Source: JBEIQE01 sp040376705 (lineage in GTDB: Bacteria > Pseudomonadota > Alphaproteobacteria > UBA2400). Taken from it: a stretch of 64,000 bases of DNA. The stretch is from positions 372,001 to 436,000 of the forward strand of contig JBEIQE010000001.1 in NCBI GenBank assembly GCA_040376705.1, in the 5' to 3' direction. The translations under genes were made by a program, and so were the position numbers. A model generated the notes under the pieces. It had not been told where the DNA came from. It worked only from the letters and a program-made list of their open reading frames with translations, and searched no databases. This document shows positions 1-10,166 of the stretch, piece after piece. Positions within the stretch are counted from its first letter, which is position 1. Each line of letters opens with the position of its first letter.

Positions 1-3000
1 TTGAATCACAGGGTGAGAATCTGGTTATCCGTTTTGCCGATGGTGCCGTGATCATTCTCGAGCAGTTTGAAACTGCTTCAACCGCCAACACCAAAGTGAT
101 TGTTGATGGCTGCCAGGTTGTCAGCGGTGCTGACTATGCAACCATGGCTGGTCTGGCTAATGGCCTCAACGATATCGCTCCGGCTGCAGGTGGCCAGCAG
201 GCTGCTGGTCCGCAGGGCAATACTGCCCCCGGTAATTCGGGTGCTGGTTTTGGCCAGTTCGATGGTGGCAGCCTTCCCGGTGGCCCCAATCCGCTGGGTC
301 CGCTCGGCGCAACCGCTCTTACCTACAGGCTCATTGATGGCCTCACCCCAGAGGGTGGCCCAACACGTCTTGATGGTAAGCCAACCATTTCACTCGAAAC
401 ACCGCTCAACGTTGTTGATGAAACTGGCGGCGGCGGCTCAGGTGGTGATTTTAATACACCGCGTACCAACACAGGTACTTTCAATTACGACCTCGGCCCG
501 GACGGCGCAGGTTCGGTCAAGATCACGGTTGGCCCTGTCGGCCTGACCCATCATGGCGAGCCAGTACTGGTTACTGTCTCGGTTGATGGCTTTACTGCAA
601 CCGGCACAACCCCGAATGGTGATGTGATCTTCATCTTCACCATTGACCCCACCACCAGTACCTATGTGTTCACACAGTTTGGCTCACTGGATCATCCGGA
701 TCCAACCGACCCGAATGAAGCACTCGACCTGCCGTTCGTCATTCGCGTGACCGATGCCGATGGCGACTTCGTGGAAGGCGCTGCGGTTATCCGCGTGCTC
801 GACGATGCGCCGGCCATTCTGCCTGCTAATGGTACAGTGGATGAAACAGATGGCGGCACACTTGCTGCCAGTGGCACAGTCAACTTCTCGTATGGTGGCG
901 ATGGTGCCGGCAGCGTGAAGCTTGTTGGTGGCCCTGCAACCGGCCTCAGCTCGGGCGGCAATGCCATTACTGTCACTGTAACGGATACTGTTGTAACCGG
1001 CACTGCTGCTGGTGTTACCGTATTCACCCTTACACTCAACCCCGCCACAGGTGGCTGGGATTACAAGCAGTATGCACCGCTTGACCATGGTGACCCGACC
1101 AACCCTGATGATGCTGTTACCCTTGGCTTCACAGTTCGTGTGACCGATTATGACAGCGATACCGTTGATACTGCCATCAATGTAACAGTGCTTGATGACG
1201 GCCCAGAAGCCTTCAGCAGCGTGAACACCGTTGATGAAACTGGCGGCTTTGACACCGTTACCGGTACATTGCTGTTTTCGTTCGGTCAGGATGGCGCAGG
1301 CAGCGTGAAGCTCTCAAGCGTACCAACCGGCCTGACCTCGGGCGGTCAGCCCGTAACCGTAACCCTGAGTGCTGATGGCCTGACCGCTACCGGTACCGCT
1401 GGTGGTGCAACAGTATTCACTCTTACTGTGAACCCCGCTACAGGTGCGTATAGCTTCACCCAGACAGGTGCGCTCGACCATCCGGATGGTACAGATGCCA
1501 ATGATTCAATCAACCTTGGTTTTGGTTACACCGTAACCGACAAGGATGGCGATACTGTTTCTTCCAACCTCAACATTGAAGTGCTGGATGACGGCCCATC
1601 GGTTGAAGTTTCGGCTGTAACCGTTGATGAGACCGGTGGTTTTGACAGCGCAAGCGGCAGCTATGGCGTTAACTTTGGTGCCGATGGCAAGGGGAGTGCA
1701 GGTCTTGTTAGTGGCCCCTCCGGCCTGACCTCGCATGGCCTTGCTGTAACCAACACCGTAAGTGCAGATGGCCTGACAATTACCGGCAGCACCGCTGGTA
1801 CCAAGGTTGTTTACACCCTTACGCTCGACCCGAGCACCGGCACTTATGTATTCAAGCAGTTCGCACCGCTTGATCACCCGAATGCTGCTGACCATAACGA
1901 TGCGCTCAACCTCGGCTTTGGTTTTGTTGCAACCGATAAAGATGGCGATACGGCTAATGCCACTATCAACGTAACCGTTCTTGATGACGGCCCGGTTGCT
2001 GGCAATGTTGAGCTGCATGATATGCGTGCGGGCGATCCTCCGGTTACCGGCAATCTGCCATATGACTTTGGCACTGATGGTGCAGGGCAGGTTAAGCTTA
2101 CCAGTGCTGGCACTGGTCCGCTGGGCCTTACCGGCCTCACATCGGGTGGTCAGGTTGTTACTGTTACAGTTACGGCCACTGGCGCTGTAGGTAAACTGCC
2201 GGATGGCTCAGTTGCTTTCGAGCTGACTGTTAGCGGTAATGGCGTCTATAGCTACACCCAGAACGTTAAGCTGGATGGCAACCCCACATTCGAATTCGGC
2301 TACACCGTATCCGATTTTGATGGCGACAAGGCCAAGGGCACCATCACCATTGATACATTCAATGGTGTTCCCACAGCTTGTGATACTACCAATGTGGTTG
2401 ATGAAACTGGTGGTTTTGACACCGTAACCGGCCCGCTGCTGTATGACTTCGGCCCGGATGGCGCAGGTTCAGTCAAGTTCACCTCAGGCCCCACCGGCCT
2501 TACGGCGCATGGCGTACCTGTAAACGTTACCTTCTCGGCCGACGGCAAGACCGTTACCGGCATGGCTGGCGATAAGGTGGTCTTCACACTCACCGTTGGT
2601 GCAGATGGCAAGTACACCTTTACCCAGCTCGGCGCGCTTGATCATCCGAATGCGGCTGATCATAACGACAGCCTCAACCTCGGCTTCAGCTTCAAGGTAA
2701 CCGATGCAGATGGAGACACAGCAAGTGCCAACCTCAGCATCAAGGTTTACGATGACGGCCCGACCGCTGGTACCACCAACGCTTCAGTAGATGAAACCGG
2801 TGGCTTTGACAGCGTAAGCGGTACTATTTCGTATAACTATGGTTATGATGGTGCAGGCAGCGTGAAGCTGACCAGTGCGCCAACAACCCTGATGACTGCC
2901 GATGGTCAGCCAGTTAGGGTAACAATCAGCGCCGATGGCCTGACCATTACCGGTACAACTGAGACTACAACCGATAGTCTTGTGTTCACCCTCACGCTTA

Positions 3001-6000
3001 ACCCGGCTACAGGTGCATATACATTCACACAGCTTTCGCCATTGGCTCATGCCAACGGCAGCAACCCGAATGATGCCCTTGATCTGGGCTTTGGCTTCCA
3101 GGTAACCGATCACGATGGCGACACAGCCAATGGTTTGATTTGCGTAACCGTATATGATGATGGCCCAACAGCGACCTCAAGCAGCGTCAAGGTAGACGAA
3201 ACCGGTGGTTTCGACAGCGTATCAGGTAACCTCAGCTTTGGTTATGGTCAGGATGGTGCAGGCAGCGTGAAGCTGACCAGTGTGCCAACAGGCCTTACCT
3301 CACTCGGTCAGCCTGTAAATGTTGTCGTAAGCTCTGATGGACTTACTGCTACAGGTACGGCTGCTGGTGTGGTTATCTTCACCCTTTCTGTTAATCCGGC
3401 TACAGGCGCGTATACCTTCACACAGTCAGCCCAGCTGGATCATCCGGATGCGGCTAACCCGAACGATGTTCTCAACCTCGGCTTTGGTTACACCGTCACC
3501 GATAAGGATGGCGATACCGCCAGCTCACAGATCAAGGTTGCGGTTTACGACGATGCGCCCAAGGCTCATGACGATGTAAACGAGGTCGGTCCCGGCACCA
3601 ATGTTGCCACTGGCAATGTTGTCACCGGTCTCAACGGTGGCCCTGGCGCTGCCGATGAGCTGAGCATGGACAAGACCAACAAGGTCGTTCAGGTTTCTTA
3701 CAACGGCAAGATCGTGAACGTACCTGCCAATGGCGAAGCCACGATTGAAGGCGAAAATGGTACGCTCAAGATCTCGGCTGACGGTAGCTACACCTACACG
3801 CTGAAGGATGGCGCGGGTAATGCTGGCACAACCAGCACCATGGCCCCGATTGTTCTGACCGACCCGTCGACTGGTGCGAAAATCGAAGTTACAGCTGTGC
3901 AGACAGCCAATGGCGTCGAATTCACCATCAAGACCTTGGCTGGCGATGTTGATCTCAACAAGTTCTCGCTCGATCTGGGCGGTAATGGTAGCGTTGATTT
4001 CAGCCAGATTATCGGCACACAGACCCGTACTGATGCCAATGTTGGCAGCACCAAGTTTGTGGTTGTTGGTACCGACCTTGAAGATGTGGCTAACGCCATC
4101 ATCACCGTCAAGGCTACTGCTGAAGGCATGTGTGGTTGCGAGAGCTTCACGCTTTGCGCCAAGGCTGTTGTTACAACAGTTGAGTGCGGTTGCGACCCCA
4201 CCAGCGACCAGTTCACCTATGTTCTGCAGGATGGTGACGGCGACAAGAGCACAGCCACGCTTACCATCAGCTCGGATGATTGCCTGCCCACAGCTGGCGA
4301 TACCGTTGCCGTTGTTGATGAAACAGGTGGTTTTGACACGGTCACCGGTGCCTTGCTCTACAGCTATGGCGAGGACGGCGCAGGCAGCGTGAAGTTTACC
4401 GCTGGCCCCAGCGGTCTGACCTCACATGGTGCAGCTGTTGTCAGCACCGTAAGTGCCGATGGCCTGACCGTAACCGGCAAGGCTGGCGACAAGACGGTGT
4501 TCACCGCCACGCTGAACCCCGCTACAGGTACCTATACCTTCAAGCAGATTGCTGCGCTGGATCATCCGAATGCGTCTAACCCTGACGATGCCATCAACCT
4601 TGGCTTCAAGTTCAAGGTAACAGATGCCGATGGCGATACTGCTACAGGCAACCTCACTGTTACCGTGAAGGATGACGGCCCATCGGCTGGCAGCAGCACG
4701 GTTGTTGTCGACGAAACGGGCGGCTTTGATACCATCTCCGGTACTGTAAGCTTCAAGTATGGCCAGGATGGTGCGGGCAGCATTGAGCTGACAAGCGCTC
4801 CTGTCGGTCTTACTTCAGGTGGCCAGCCGGTTAGTGTTGTTTATCTTGCCAACTCGGTTACGACCGTTGCCTTGGGCAAACTGCCTGATGGTACAACCGT
4901 ATTCACGCTGTCGCTTAATACCCAGACAGGCGCTTACACCTTTACACAAGGTGCAGCGCTGGATCATCCGGATGCGTCGAACCACAACGACATTCTTAAC
5001 CTTGGCTTCGGCTTCAAGGTAACGGATGCCGATGGTGACAAAGCCAATGGCACGCTCTGCGTAACCGTGTATGACGATGGCCCGACAGCTGGCTCAGTCA
5101 CCCTCGAGAACGTACGCGCCGGTACACCTGAAGTTAGCGGCACACTGCCGTATAACTTTGGTGCTGATGGCGCAGGCAAGGTACTGCTCACCAGTGCTGG
5201 TACAGGTCCGCTTGGTCTTATCGGTCTCACCTCTGGCGGTCAGGCTGTAAAGGTTACCTTCACCGGTACCCATGCAGTTGGTAAGCTTGAGAATGGTACC
5301 GTGGTATTCGAGCTCAAGATTGATGCTGCAGGCAAATATACCTACAAGCAGAACCTGAGCCTTGATGGCAGCCCGACCTTCGAGTTCGGCTATACCGTTA
5401 GCGATGCCGATAGTGATAAGGCCAAGGGCACCATCACCATCGACACAGCCAATGGCGTTCCCACAGCCTGCGATACCAGCAACAAGGTTGATGAGACCGG
5501 TGGTTTCGATACGGTTTCGGGTACAGTACCGTTCAGCTTCGGTCCGGATGGTGCAGGCACAGTGAAGTTCACTGCCGGCCCGACTGGTCTGACCTCGCAT
5601 GGCACAGCCGTTGTCAGCACTGTAAGTGCAGATGGCCTGACTGTAACCGGCAAGGCTGGTGGCGTAACTGTATTCACCGTGACCCTGAACCCCGCGACTG
5701 GTGCTTATACCTTCAAGCAGCTGGCCGCTCTGGATCACCCGAATGCAGCCAACCCGGATGACGTCCTCAACCTCGGCTTCGGCTTCAAGGTAACGGATGC
5801 TGACGGCGATAGCGCCAACGCCAAGCTCACCATCGCTGTGCATGACGATGGCCCATCGGCTGGTCTCACCAACGCAGAGGTAGATGAAACCGGTGGCTTC
5901 GATACAATCTCGGGTACATTGGCCTTCAGCTTCGGTCAGGATGGCTCGGGCGCAGTGCAGCTCACTATTGCACCTACTGGTCTTACTTCGCATGGCGTGG

Positions 6001-8594
6001 CTGTAACCAACACCATCGACCCCAACGGTCTGTCAATTACCGGTAAGGCTGGTGGAGTTACGGTTTACACCCTCACGCTCAACCCGGCGACTGGTGCTTA
6101 CACCTTCAAGCAGCTGGCAGCGCTGGATCATCCGGACGGTAGCAACCCGAACGATGTTCTCAGCCTTGGCTTCGGCTTCAAGGTAACTGACTACGACCTC
6201 GACACAGCCAATGGCGTGCTTTGCGTCAATGTGAAGGATGATGGCCCATCGCTGACCGGCGCCAAGTCGGTTCTCGATGAGACCAACGCCAACGATGCCG
6301 TCGGTTCAAAGACTGATGGTATTTGGGCCAATGCAACCACCGGCTCACCGCTGGTTGCAACCGGCAAGGTTGCCTTCAGCTTCGGTGCAGATGGTTCGGG
6401 CGCAGTTCAGCTCACCAATGCACCATCAGGCCTCAAGCATCATGGCGAAGCGGTTACCGTAACCATGGTTGGCAACTCGGCAACGGGTACTCTGGCGAAC
6501 GGTACACTGGTATTTACCCTCGTGCTCAACGCCAGCACCGGCGAGTATACCTACAAGCAGTACGCCAGCCTCGATCATGCCAATAAGGCTGATCATAACG
6601 ATGTGCTGGCCTTCAACTTCGGCATCAAAGTCACTGATTACGATGGCGACAGCGTAGCCGGTAAGATCGAGTTCTGCGTGAACGATGACGGCCCATGCGC
6701 AACCCTGAGCACGCTCAAGGTTGACCAGAGCTGCCTGCAGGATGATTGCAACCCCAACACACCGCTGTTCACTGCCACCTCGGCGCTGGACTTCGGTTAT
6801 GGTAACGACGGCAAGGGCAAAGTTGCTCTCTCTGGCGTTCCGACGGGTCTGTACTCAAACGGTCAGATTGTGACTTCGGTACTCGTAGGCTCGCTCATCA
6901 CAGGCAAGACAGCTTCGGGCCAGACGGTTTATACCCTCGAGCTCGATGCAGCGACCGGCAAGTACACCTACAAGCAGTATGCCGAGATCGATACTCAGGG
7001 CACGACCACAACCACACTCAACATCGGCTACAAGGTAACCGATGGCGATGGTGATACGGCCGATAGCAAGATCAAGATCGAAGTATCGGGCGACCTGTGC
7101 GATCCCAAGCAGCCGCCGGTTATCTGTGTATCGGTTGAGCAGTGCGTTTCAACCTCGAGCGAGACGGTTACGTTCAAGCACGAGTTCAGCGAAACGCGCA
7201 CATGGCAGAGCACGAAGGAATTCGAGCCTATTAGCAAGGTGCTGATCGGCATGAATTCGGACAACCTCACGATTGGTGGTAACTACACAGTGCCCACCAA
7301 CCTTGCAGGTGGTACGCCGCAGCATATGGTGTCGATTGTCTTCGAAGGCGAAACAGCTGGTTTCAGCAACTCGCTGGGCTGGTTCACTGTTGGCCCGAAT
7401 GGCGAAATGAACTTCACCAAGGTTGCTGTGGTCAACTCGGACGCCTTTGCAAAGGGCGGCAAGGTTGATCTTGGCTATGTACCTGCTGGTACCGAAGTTG
7501 AGTTCTTCATCATCCCCAACGGCGCGCAGCTCAACGACTTCGCCAGCCTGCCCACAGGCGGCAAGTATGAGTTCTGGTCGAATGGTGCGCCCGGTACTGC
7601 CGGTGCTCACCTCTCGACTACTGCCGATGCAGCAAGCAGCATCAAGCTGTTCTATGTTGCAGGTGGTACGGCTATCGAGATCAAGACAGCTCAGGAAGGC
7701 ATCTTCTTCGCGACGCATGAGAACCTCAATAACGACGGTATGGATCATATCGCTTCGGGTATTGATGCGGCACATCCGGGCGAAATCTGGATGGGCTTCG
7801 AAGACAAGGCCAAGGGCACCTCAGATCTCGATTACAACGATCTGATGTTCCGCGTACAGGTTGGCACTGCTTGTGGCACGGTTGTAACCACCTGCTCGGA
7901 TATCAACCTTACGGCTTGCATCAGCGATCCGGACAGCACTCTGCTGTCAGCCGCTGCCATCAAGCTCACGGTTGGCGTTCTGGGCGACAAGCTGGATCTG
8001 GGCGGCGATTACACGCTCTCAGGCACTAATGTGCTCAAGGCCGGTGTGGATACAGGTGTAGACTTTGTGCAGACGTCAGATGGCGGCTTCACCCTGTCGG
8101 GCAATGCTTCGCTCAGCACCTACCAGTCGATTATCAGCTCGGCCGAATTGCATAACAGCAACGGCACGCTGGTTGGCGACCGCACCATGAGCTTCCAGGT
8201 AACCGACGAAACAGGCCTGACCTCGAACGTCTCCAAGGTTTCGGTTAATTATGCCGATAACACCTACGGCGACGATTGCCTGGCCTGCGGTGTGGGCGAC
8301 AGCCTGCCGGTAACCGAGCCAGGTTGCATCCTCACAGTTGGTCCGGACGTACCGGGCTACCAGCCGCTCAGCCTCAGCGCTGTGCTTGAGGGTCATACCG
8401 GTACGGTTGAAGATCTGGCCAGCTATGTGAAGGTTGAATCGGACGGCCTGGGTAACACCATCGTCAAGGTCGACGCGACAGGTTCAGGCGAGCACTTCGA
8501 GTCGATGGCTGTGATGCAGGGTGTAACCGGCGTTACGCTCGACAGCATGGTTTCAGACGGCAGCCTCGATGTAGGTCGCTTCCTGAACGGCTAA
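1..8594 (+). CDS. Giant repeat-rich type I secreted adhesin (LapA/BapA-like), 5' partial
   Basis: The reading frame enters the window at base 3 with no stop or convincing start before base 48, so the true start lies upstream; about 2,863 residues are visible. Product: a surface or biofilm adhesin exported by the T1SS genes that follow. Seen: a short N-terminal segment (NLVIRFADGAVIIL) like those near the start of such adhesins; 15 repeats of about 130 residues, each opening with VDETGGFD or a variant and ending in VTDxDGDT and DDGP; a different VCBS-like stretch near 3555-4300 after unit 8; a DUF4114-like block near 7740-7860 (GFED...SDLDYNDLMF); and a C-terminal region resembling type I secretion targets. 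I see no GGxGxDxxx RTX nonapeptides. DxDGD loops are probable calcium sites (inference). There are about 25 cysteines, odd for a T1SS substrate. A strong terminator follows, so the secretion genes may have their own promoter. Confidence 0.88.
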   Translation, partial: ESQGENLVIRFADGAVIILEQFETASTANTKVIVDGCQVVSGADYATMAGLANGLNDIAPAAGGQQAAGPQGNTAPGNSGAGFGQFDGGSLPGGPNPLGPLGATALTYRLIDGLTPEGGPTRLDGKPTISLETPLNVVDETGGGGSGGDFNTPRTNTGTFNYDLGPDGAGSVKITVGPVGLTHHGEPVLVTVSVDGFTATGTTPNGDVIFIFTIDPTTSTYVFTQFGSLDHPDPTDPNEALDLPFVIRVTDADGDFVEGAAVIRVLDDAPAILPANGTVDETDGGTLAASGTVNFSYGGDGAGSVKLVGGPATGLSSGGNAITVTVTDTVVTGTAAGVTVFTLTLNPATGGWDYKQYAPLDHGDPTNPDDAVTLGFTVRVTDYDSDTVDTAINVTVLDDGPEAFSSVNTVDETGGFDTVTGTLLFSFGQDGAGSVKLSSVPTGLTSGGQPVTVTLSADGLTATGTAGGATVFTLTVNPATGAYSFTQTGALDHPDGTDANDSINLGFGYTVTDKDGDTVSSNLNIEVLDDGPSVEVSAVTVDETGGFDSASGSYGVNFGADGKGSAGLVSGPSGLTSHGLAVTNTVSADGLTITGSTAGTKVVYTLTLDPSTGTYVFKQFAPLDHPNAADHNDALNLGFGFVATDKDGDTANATINVTVLDDGPVAGNVELHDMRAGDPPVTGNLPYDFGTDGAGQVKLTSAGTGPLGLTGLTSGGQVVTVTVTATGAVGKLPDGSVAFELTVSGNGVYSYTQNVKLDGNPTFEFGYTVSDFDGDKAKGTITIDTFNGVPTACDTTNVVDETGGFDTVTGPLLYDFGPDGAGSVKFTSGPTGLTAHGVPVNVTFSADGKTVTGMAGDKVVFTLTVGADGKYTFTQLGALDHPNAADHNDSLNLGFSFKVTDADGDTASANLSIKVYDDGPTAGTTNASVDETGGFDSVSGTISYNYGYDGAGSVKLTSAPTTLMTADGQPVRVTISADGLTITGTTETTTDSLVFTLTLNPATGAYTFTQLSPLAHANGSNPNDALDLGFGFQVTDHDGDTANGLICVTVYDDGPTATSSSVKVDETGGFDSVSGNLSFGYGQDGAGSVKLTSVPTGLTSLGQPVNVVVSSDGLTATGTAAGVVIFTLSVNPATGAYTFTQSAQLDHPDAANPNDVLNLGFGYTVTDKDGDTASSQIKVAVYDDAPKAHDDVNEVGPGTNVATGNVVTGLNGGPGAADELSMDKTNKVVQVSYNGKIVNVPANGEATIEGENGTLKISADGSYTYTLKDGAGNAGTTSTMAPIVLTDPSTGAKIEVTAVQTANGVEFTIKTLAGDVDLNKFSLDLGGNGSVDFSQIIGTQTRTDANVGSTKFVVVGTDLEDVANAIITVKATAEGMCGCESFTLCAKAVVTTVECGCDPTSDQFTYVLQDGDGDKSTATLTISSDDCLPTAGDTVAVVDETGGFDTVTGALLYSYGEDGAGSVKFTAGPSGLTSHGAAVVSTVSADGLTVTGKAGDKTVFTATLNPATGTYTFKQIAALDHPNASNPDDAINLGFKFKVTDADGDTATGNLTVTVKDDGPSAGSSTVVVDETGGFDTISGTVSFKYGQDGAGSIELTSAPVGLTSGGQPVSVVYLANSVTTVALGKLPDGTTVFTLSLNTQTGAYTFTQGAALDHPDASNHNDILNLGFGFKVTDADGDKANGTLCVTVYDDGPTAGSVTLENVRAGTPEVSGTLPYNFGADGAGKVLLTSAGTGPLGLIGLTSGGQAVKVTFTGTHAVGKLENGTVVFELKIDAAGKYTYKQNLSLDGSPTFEFGYTVSDADSDKAKGTITIDTANGVPTACDTSNKVDETGGFDTVSGTVPFSFGPDGAGTVKFTAGPTGLTSHGTAVVSTVSADGLTVTGKAGGVTVFTVTLNPATGAYTFKQLAALDHPNAANPDDVLNLGFGFKVTDADGDSANAKLTIAVHDDGPSAGLTNAEVDETGGFDTISGTLAFSFGQDGSGAVQLTIAPTGLTSHGVAVTNTIDPNGLSITGKAGGVTVYTLTLNPATGAYTFKQLAALDHPDGSNPNDVLSLGFGFKVTDYDLDTANGVLCVNVKDDGPSLTGAKSVLDETNANDAVGSKTDGIWANATTGSPLVATGKVAFSFGADGSGAVQLTNAPSGLKHHGEAVTVTMVGNSATGTLANGTLVFTLVLNASTGEYTYKQYASLDHANKADHNDVLAFNFGIKVTDYDGDSVAGKIEFCVNDDGPCATLSTLKVDQSCLQDDCNPNTPLFTATSALDFGYGNDGKGKVALSGVPTGLYSNGQIVTSVLVGSLITGKTASGQTVYTLELDAATGKYTYKQYAEIDTQGTTTTTLNIGYKVTDGDGDTADSKIKIEVSGDLCDPKQPPVICVSVEQCVSTSSETVTFKHEFSETRTWQSTKEFEPISKVLIGMNSDNLTIGGNYTVPTNLAGGTPQHMVSIVFEGETAGFSNSLGWFTVGPNGEMNFTKVAVVNSDAFAKGGKVDLGYVPAGTEVEFFIIPNGAQLNDFASLPTGGKYEFWSNGAPGTAGAHLSTTADAASSIKLFYVAGGTAIEIKTAQEGIFFATHENLNNDGMDHIASGIDAAHPGEIWMGFEDKAKGTSDLDYNDLMFRVQVGTACGTVVTTCSDINLTACISDPDSTLLSAAAIKLTVGVLGDKLDLGGDYTLSGTNVLKAGVDTGVDFVQTSDGGFTLSGNASLSTYQSIISSAELHNSNGTLVGDRTMSFQVTDETGLTSNVSKVSVNYADNTYGDDCLACGVGDSLPVTEPGCILTVGPDVPGYQPLSLSAVLEGHTGTVEDLASYVKVESDGLGNTIVKVDATGSGEHFESMAVMQGVTGVTLDSMVSDGSLDVGRFLNG
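411..7090 (+). repeat. Tandem array of 15 protein-coding repeats (~390 bp each) with a higher-order duplication
   Basis: Units begin near 411, 836, 1227, 1621, 2008, 2395, 2787, 3187, then after an insert 4312, 4702, 5100, 5485, 5876, 6268 and 6720. The period is about 387-400 bp. Units are DUF5801/T1SS-143-like by pattern. Units 5 and 11 share a variant opening (RAG instead of VDETGG) and both lead into the linker GTITIDT.NGVPTACDT. They are offset by about 3,090 bp, which equals six units plus the insert. Units 14 and 15 are the most diverged. Confidence 0.85.
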
Positions 8595-8616
8595 GTCTTA
8601 ATACATTAAGTAAGAA

Positions 8617-8648
8617 CCGGGCTGGAACTTATTCCAGTCCGGTTTTTT
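8617..8648 (+). terminator. Rho-independent terminator after the adhesin gene
   Basis: An 11-bp stem (CCGGGCTGGAA pairing TTCCAGTCCGG with one G.T pair) with a 4-base loop is followed by TTTTTT. It sits 22 bases after the adhesin stop codon. Confidence 0.85.
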
Positions 8649-8828
8649 CTTTAACGATGTGGCAATGTTAAGTGGCAAGTTAAGCACATCATTAACAAGC
8701 CATTGTAATCTCGGCAGTATTCACTTGCACAGTAGTGCTTTTTTAACTACATCAGCATGAGACTCAGGCGGAAATTGTTACGTCCGGAGCATTGCCGCTG
8801 CGGCGGACATCGGGGGAGTTATCTGATC

Positions 8829-10166
8829 ATGATGAAGTTCACACAAGTTTCACTCGCAGTTCTTGCGCTCGCGCTCGTCGCGATGCCGGTGCAGGCAGAA
8901 AGCCTGACCGAAGCCGTACAAACTACGGTTGTATCACACCCCAAGATCGGCGTTGTCGCTAACGACCGCCGCGCGATTGACGAAGAGCTCAATCAGGCCT
9001 TCGGTCTGTTCCGCCCGCAGGTTGATTTCCGCGGTGACATGGGCGCTGCCTGGTCAAACCGCTGGGGTCCGGCTGATGCACAGGACGATGGCGATATTCT
9101 TCCCAATGCAGCTGCACAGCTCACTCTGCAGCAGATGCTGTTTGATGGTTACAACGCTTCAGCCGAAGTTGAGCGTCAGGAAAACCGCATTCGTTCAGCC
9201 GCGCACCGCGTACGCGAAACCGGCGAGTTCGTTGGTCTTGATGCAGTAGAGGCATACCTCAACGTGCTGCGTTCACGTCAGCTGCTTGAATTGGCTAACC
9301 AGAACGTTGCCGATCACGGTGGCCGCCTTGAAGACATCACCCGCCGCGAGCGCGGTGGTGCTGGTAATATGGCCGACGTCCGTCAGGCCGATGCGCGCCT
9401 TGCGCAGGCTCAGGCTAATCGCGCTCAGGTAGAAGGTGACCTTCGCCAGGCCGAAAGCCGCTATAACAGCATCGTTGGCCGTTTCCCGACCGACCTGACC
9501 CGTCCGCAGGTTCCCATGGCCTATATGCCGGCAGATGAGCAGGCAGCAGTTGATGCCGCGCTGGCCGATAGCCCGACCATTCACATCCGAGACACCGATA
9601 TCGATGTTGCCAATGCCGAACTGACCCAGACACGCGCCAGCTTCTACCCGCAGGTTAACCTAGAGGGTAATGCTTCGCGTCAGAAGGATATTGGCGGTCT
9701 GCGTACCACCAAAGACGAAGTTGGTGCCGGTCTGGTTATGCGCTGGAACCTCTACCGTGGTGGTGCCGACGTTGCCCGCTCGGAAGAATTCACATGGCGC
9801 CGTGCCGAGGCCCAGAGCCAGCTTGATGATGCCAAGCGCGAAGTTGAAGAGCGTGTACGCAGCGCCTGGGCTGCCCGTGAGTCAGCCCGCCAGCGTGCCG
9901 AGCTGTTCGCTTCGCAGGTAACTGCTAATGAGAGCGTATTGGGCTCCTACCTCAAGCAGTTTGATGCGGGTGAGCGTACACTGCTCGATGTACTCGATGC
10001 GCAGAACGAGCTGTTCCTGTCACGCTCGAACATGATCACGGCATACTACACAGCATTGTTTGGTGATTATCAGGTTCTGGCCGAGCGCGGTGTACTTCTC
10101 GCCAGCCTTGATATTACCCCTGTTGCAGCGGCGTCGGTAGTTAGTGACGAGCAGCAGAGCCGATAA
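8829..10166 (+). CDS. TolC-family outer-membrane protein of the adhesin secretion system
   Basis: Outer-membrane channel of the type I secretion system. The start chosen is the ATG at 8829 (a second ATG follows at 8832), preceded by GGGGGAG at 8812-8818. It gives 445 residues with a clear signal peptide (hydrophobic core LAVLALALVAM, cleavage after VQA). Upstream in-frame codons from 8757 would bury the signal peptide, so they are rejected. Two outer-membrane-efflux (OEP) repeats are suggested by paired long helical regions and the motif QFDAGERTLLDVLDAQNELF near the C-terminus, typical of TolC/LapE. It overlaps the ABC transporter gene by 23 bases, so the two are probably translationally coupled. 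A second TolC homologue lies at 20330 in the pcm context, so this copy is likely dedicated to the adhesin (inference). Confidence 0.93.
   Translation: MMKFTQVSLAVLALALVAMPVQAESLTEAVQTTVVSHPKIGVVANDRRAIDEELNQAFGLFRPQVDFRGDMGAAWSNRWGPADAQDDGDILPNAAAQLTLQQMLFDGYNASAEVERQENRIRSAAHRVRETGEFVGLDAVEAYLNVLRSRQLLELANQNVADHGGRLEDITRRERGGAGNMADVRQADARLAQAQANRAQVEGDLRQAESRYNSIVGRFPTDLTRPQVPMAYMPADEQAAVDAALADSPTIHIRDTDIDVANAELTQTRASFYPQVNLEGNASRQKDIGGLRTTKDEVGAGLVMRWNLYRGGADVARSEEFTWRRAEAQSQLDDAKREVEERVRSAWAARESARQRAELFASQVTANESVLGSYLKQFDAGERTLLDVLDAQNELFLSRSNMITAYYTALFGDYQVLAERGVLLASLDITPVAAASVVSDEQQSR

Noticed and set aside
5094..5993. 299-codon open frame antisense to the adhesin
   Set aside because: It mirrors the repeat units, its translation repeats with the same period, and no ribosome site precedes it; an artefact of biased codon use in the repeats.
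411..7090. Repeat array as CRISPR or satellite DNA
   Set aside because: The ~390-bp period is in one reading frame with protein-level conservation; no short palindromic repeat/spacer pattern.
8725..8753. Promoter for the tolC-ABC-HlyD operon (TTGCAC, 17 bases, TACATC)
   Set aside because: The -10 match is too weak to list, although a promoter after the adhesin terminator is likely.
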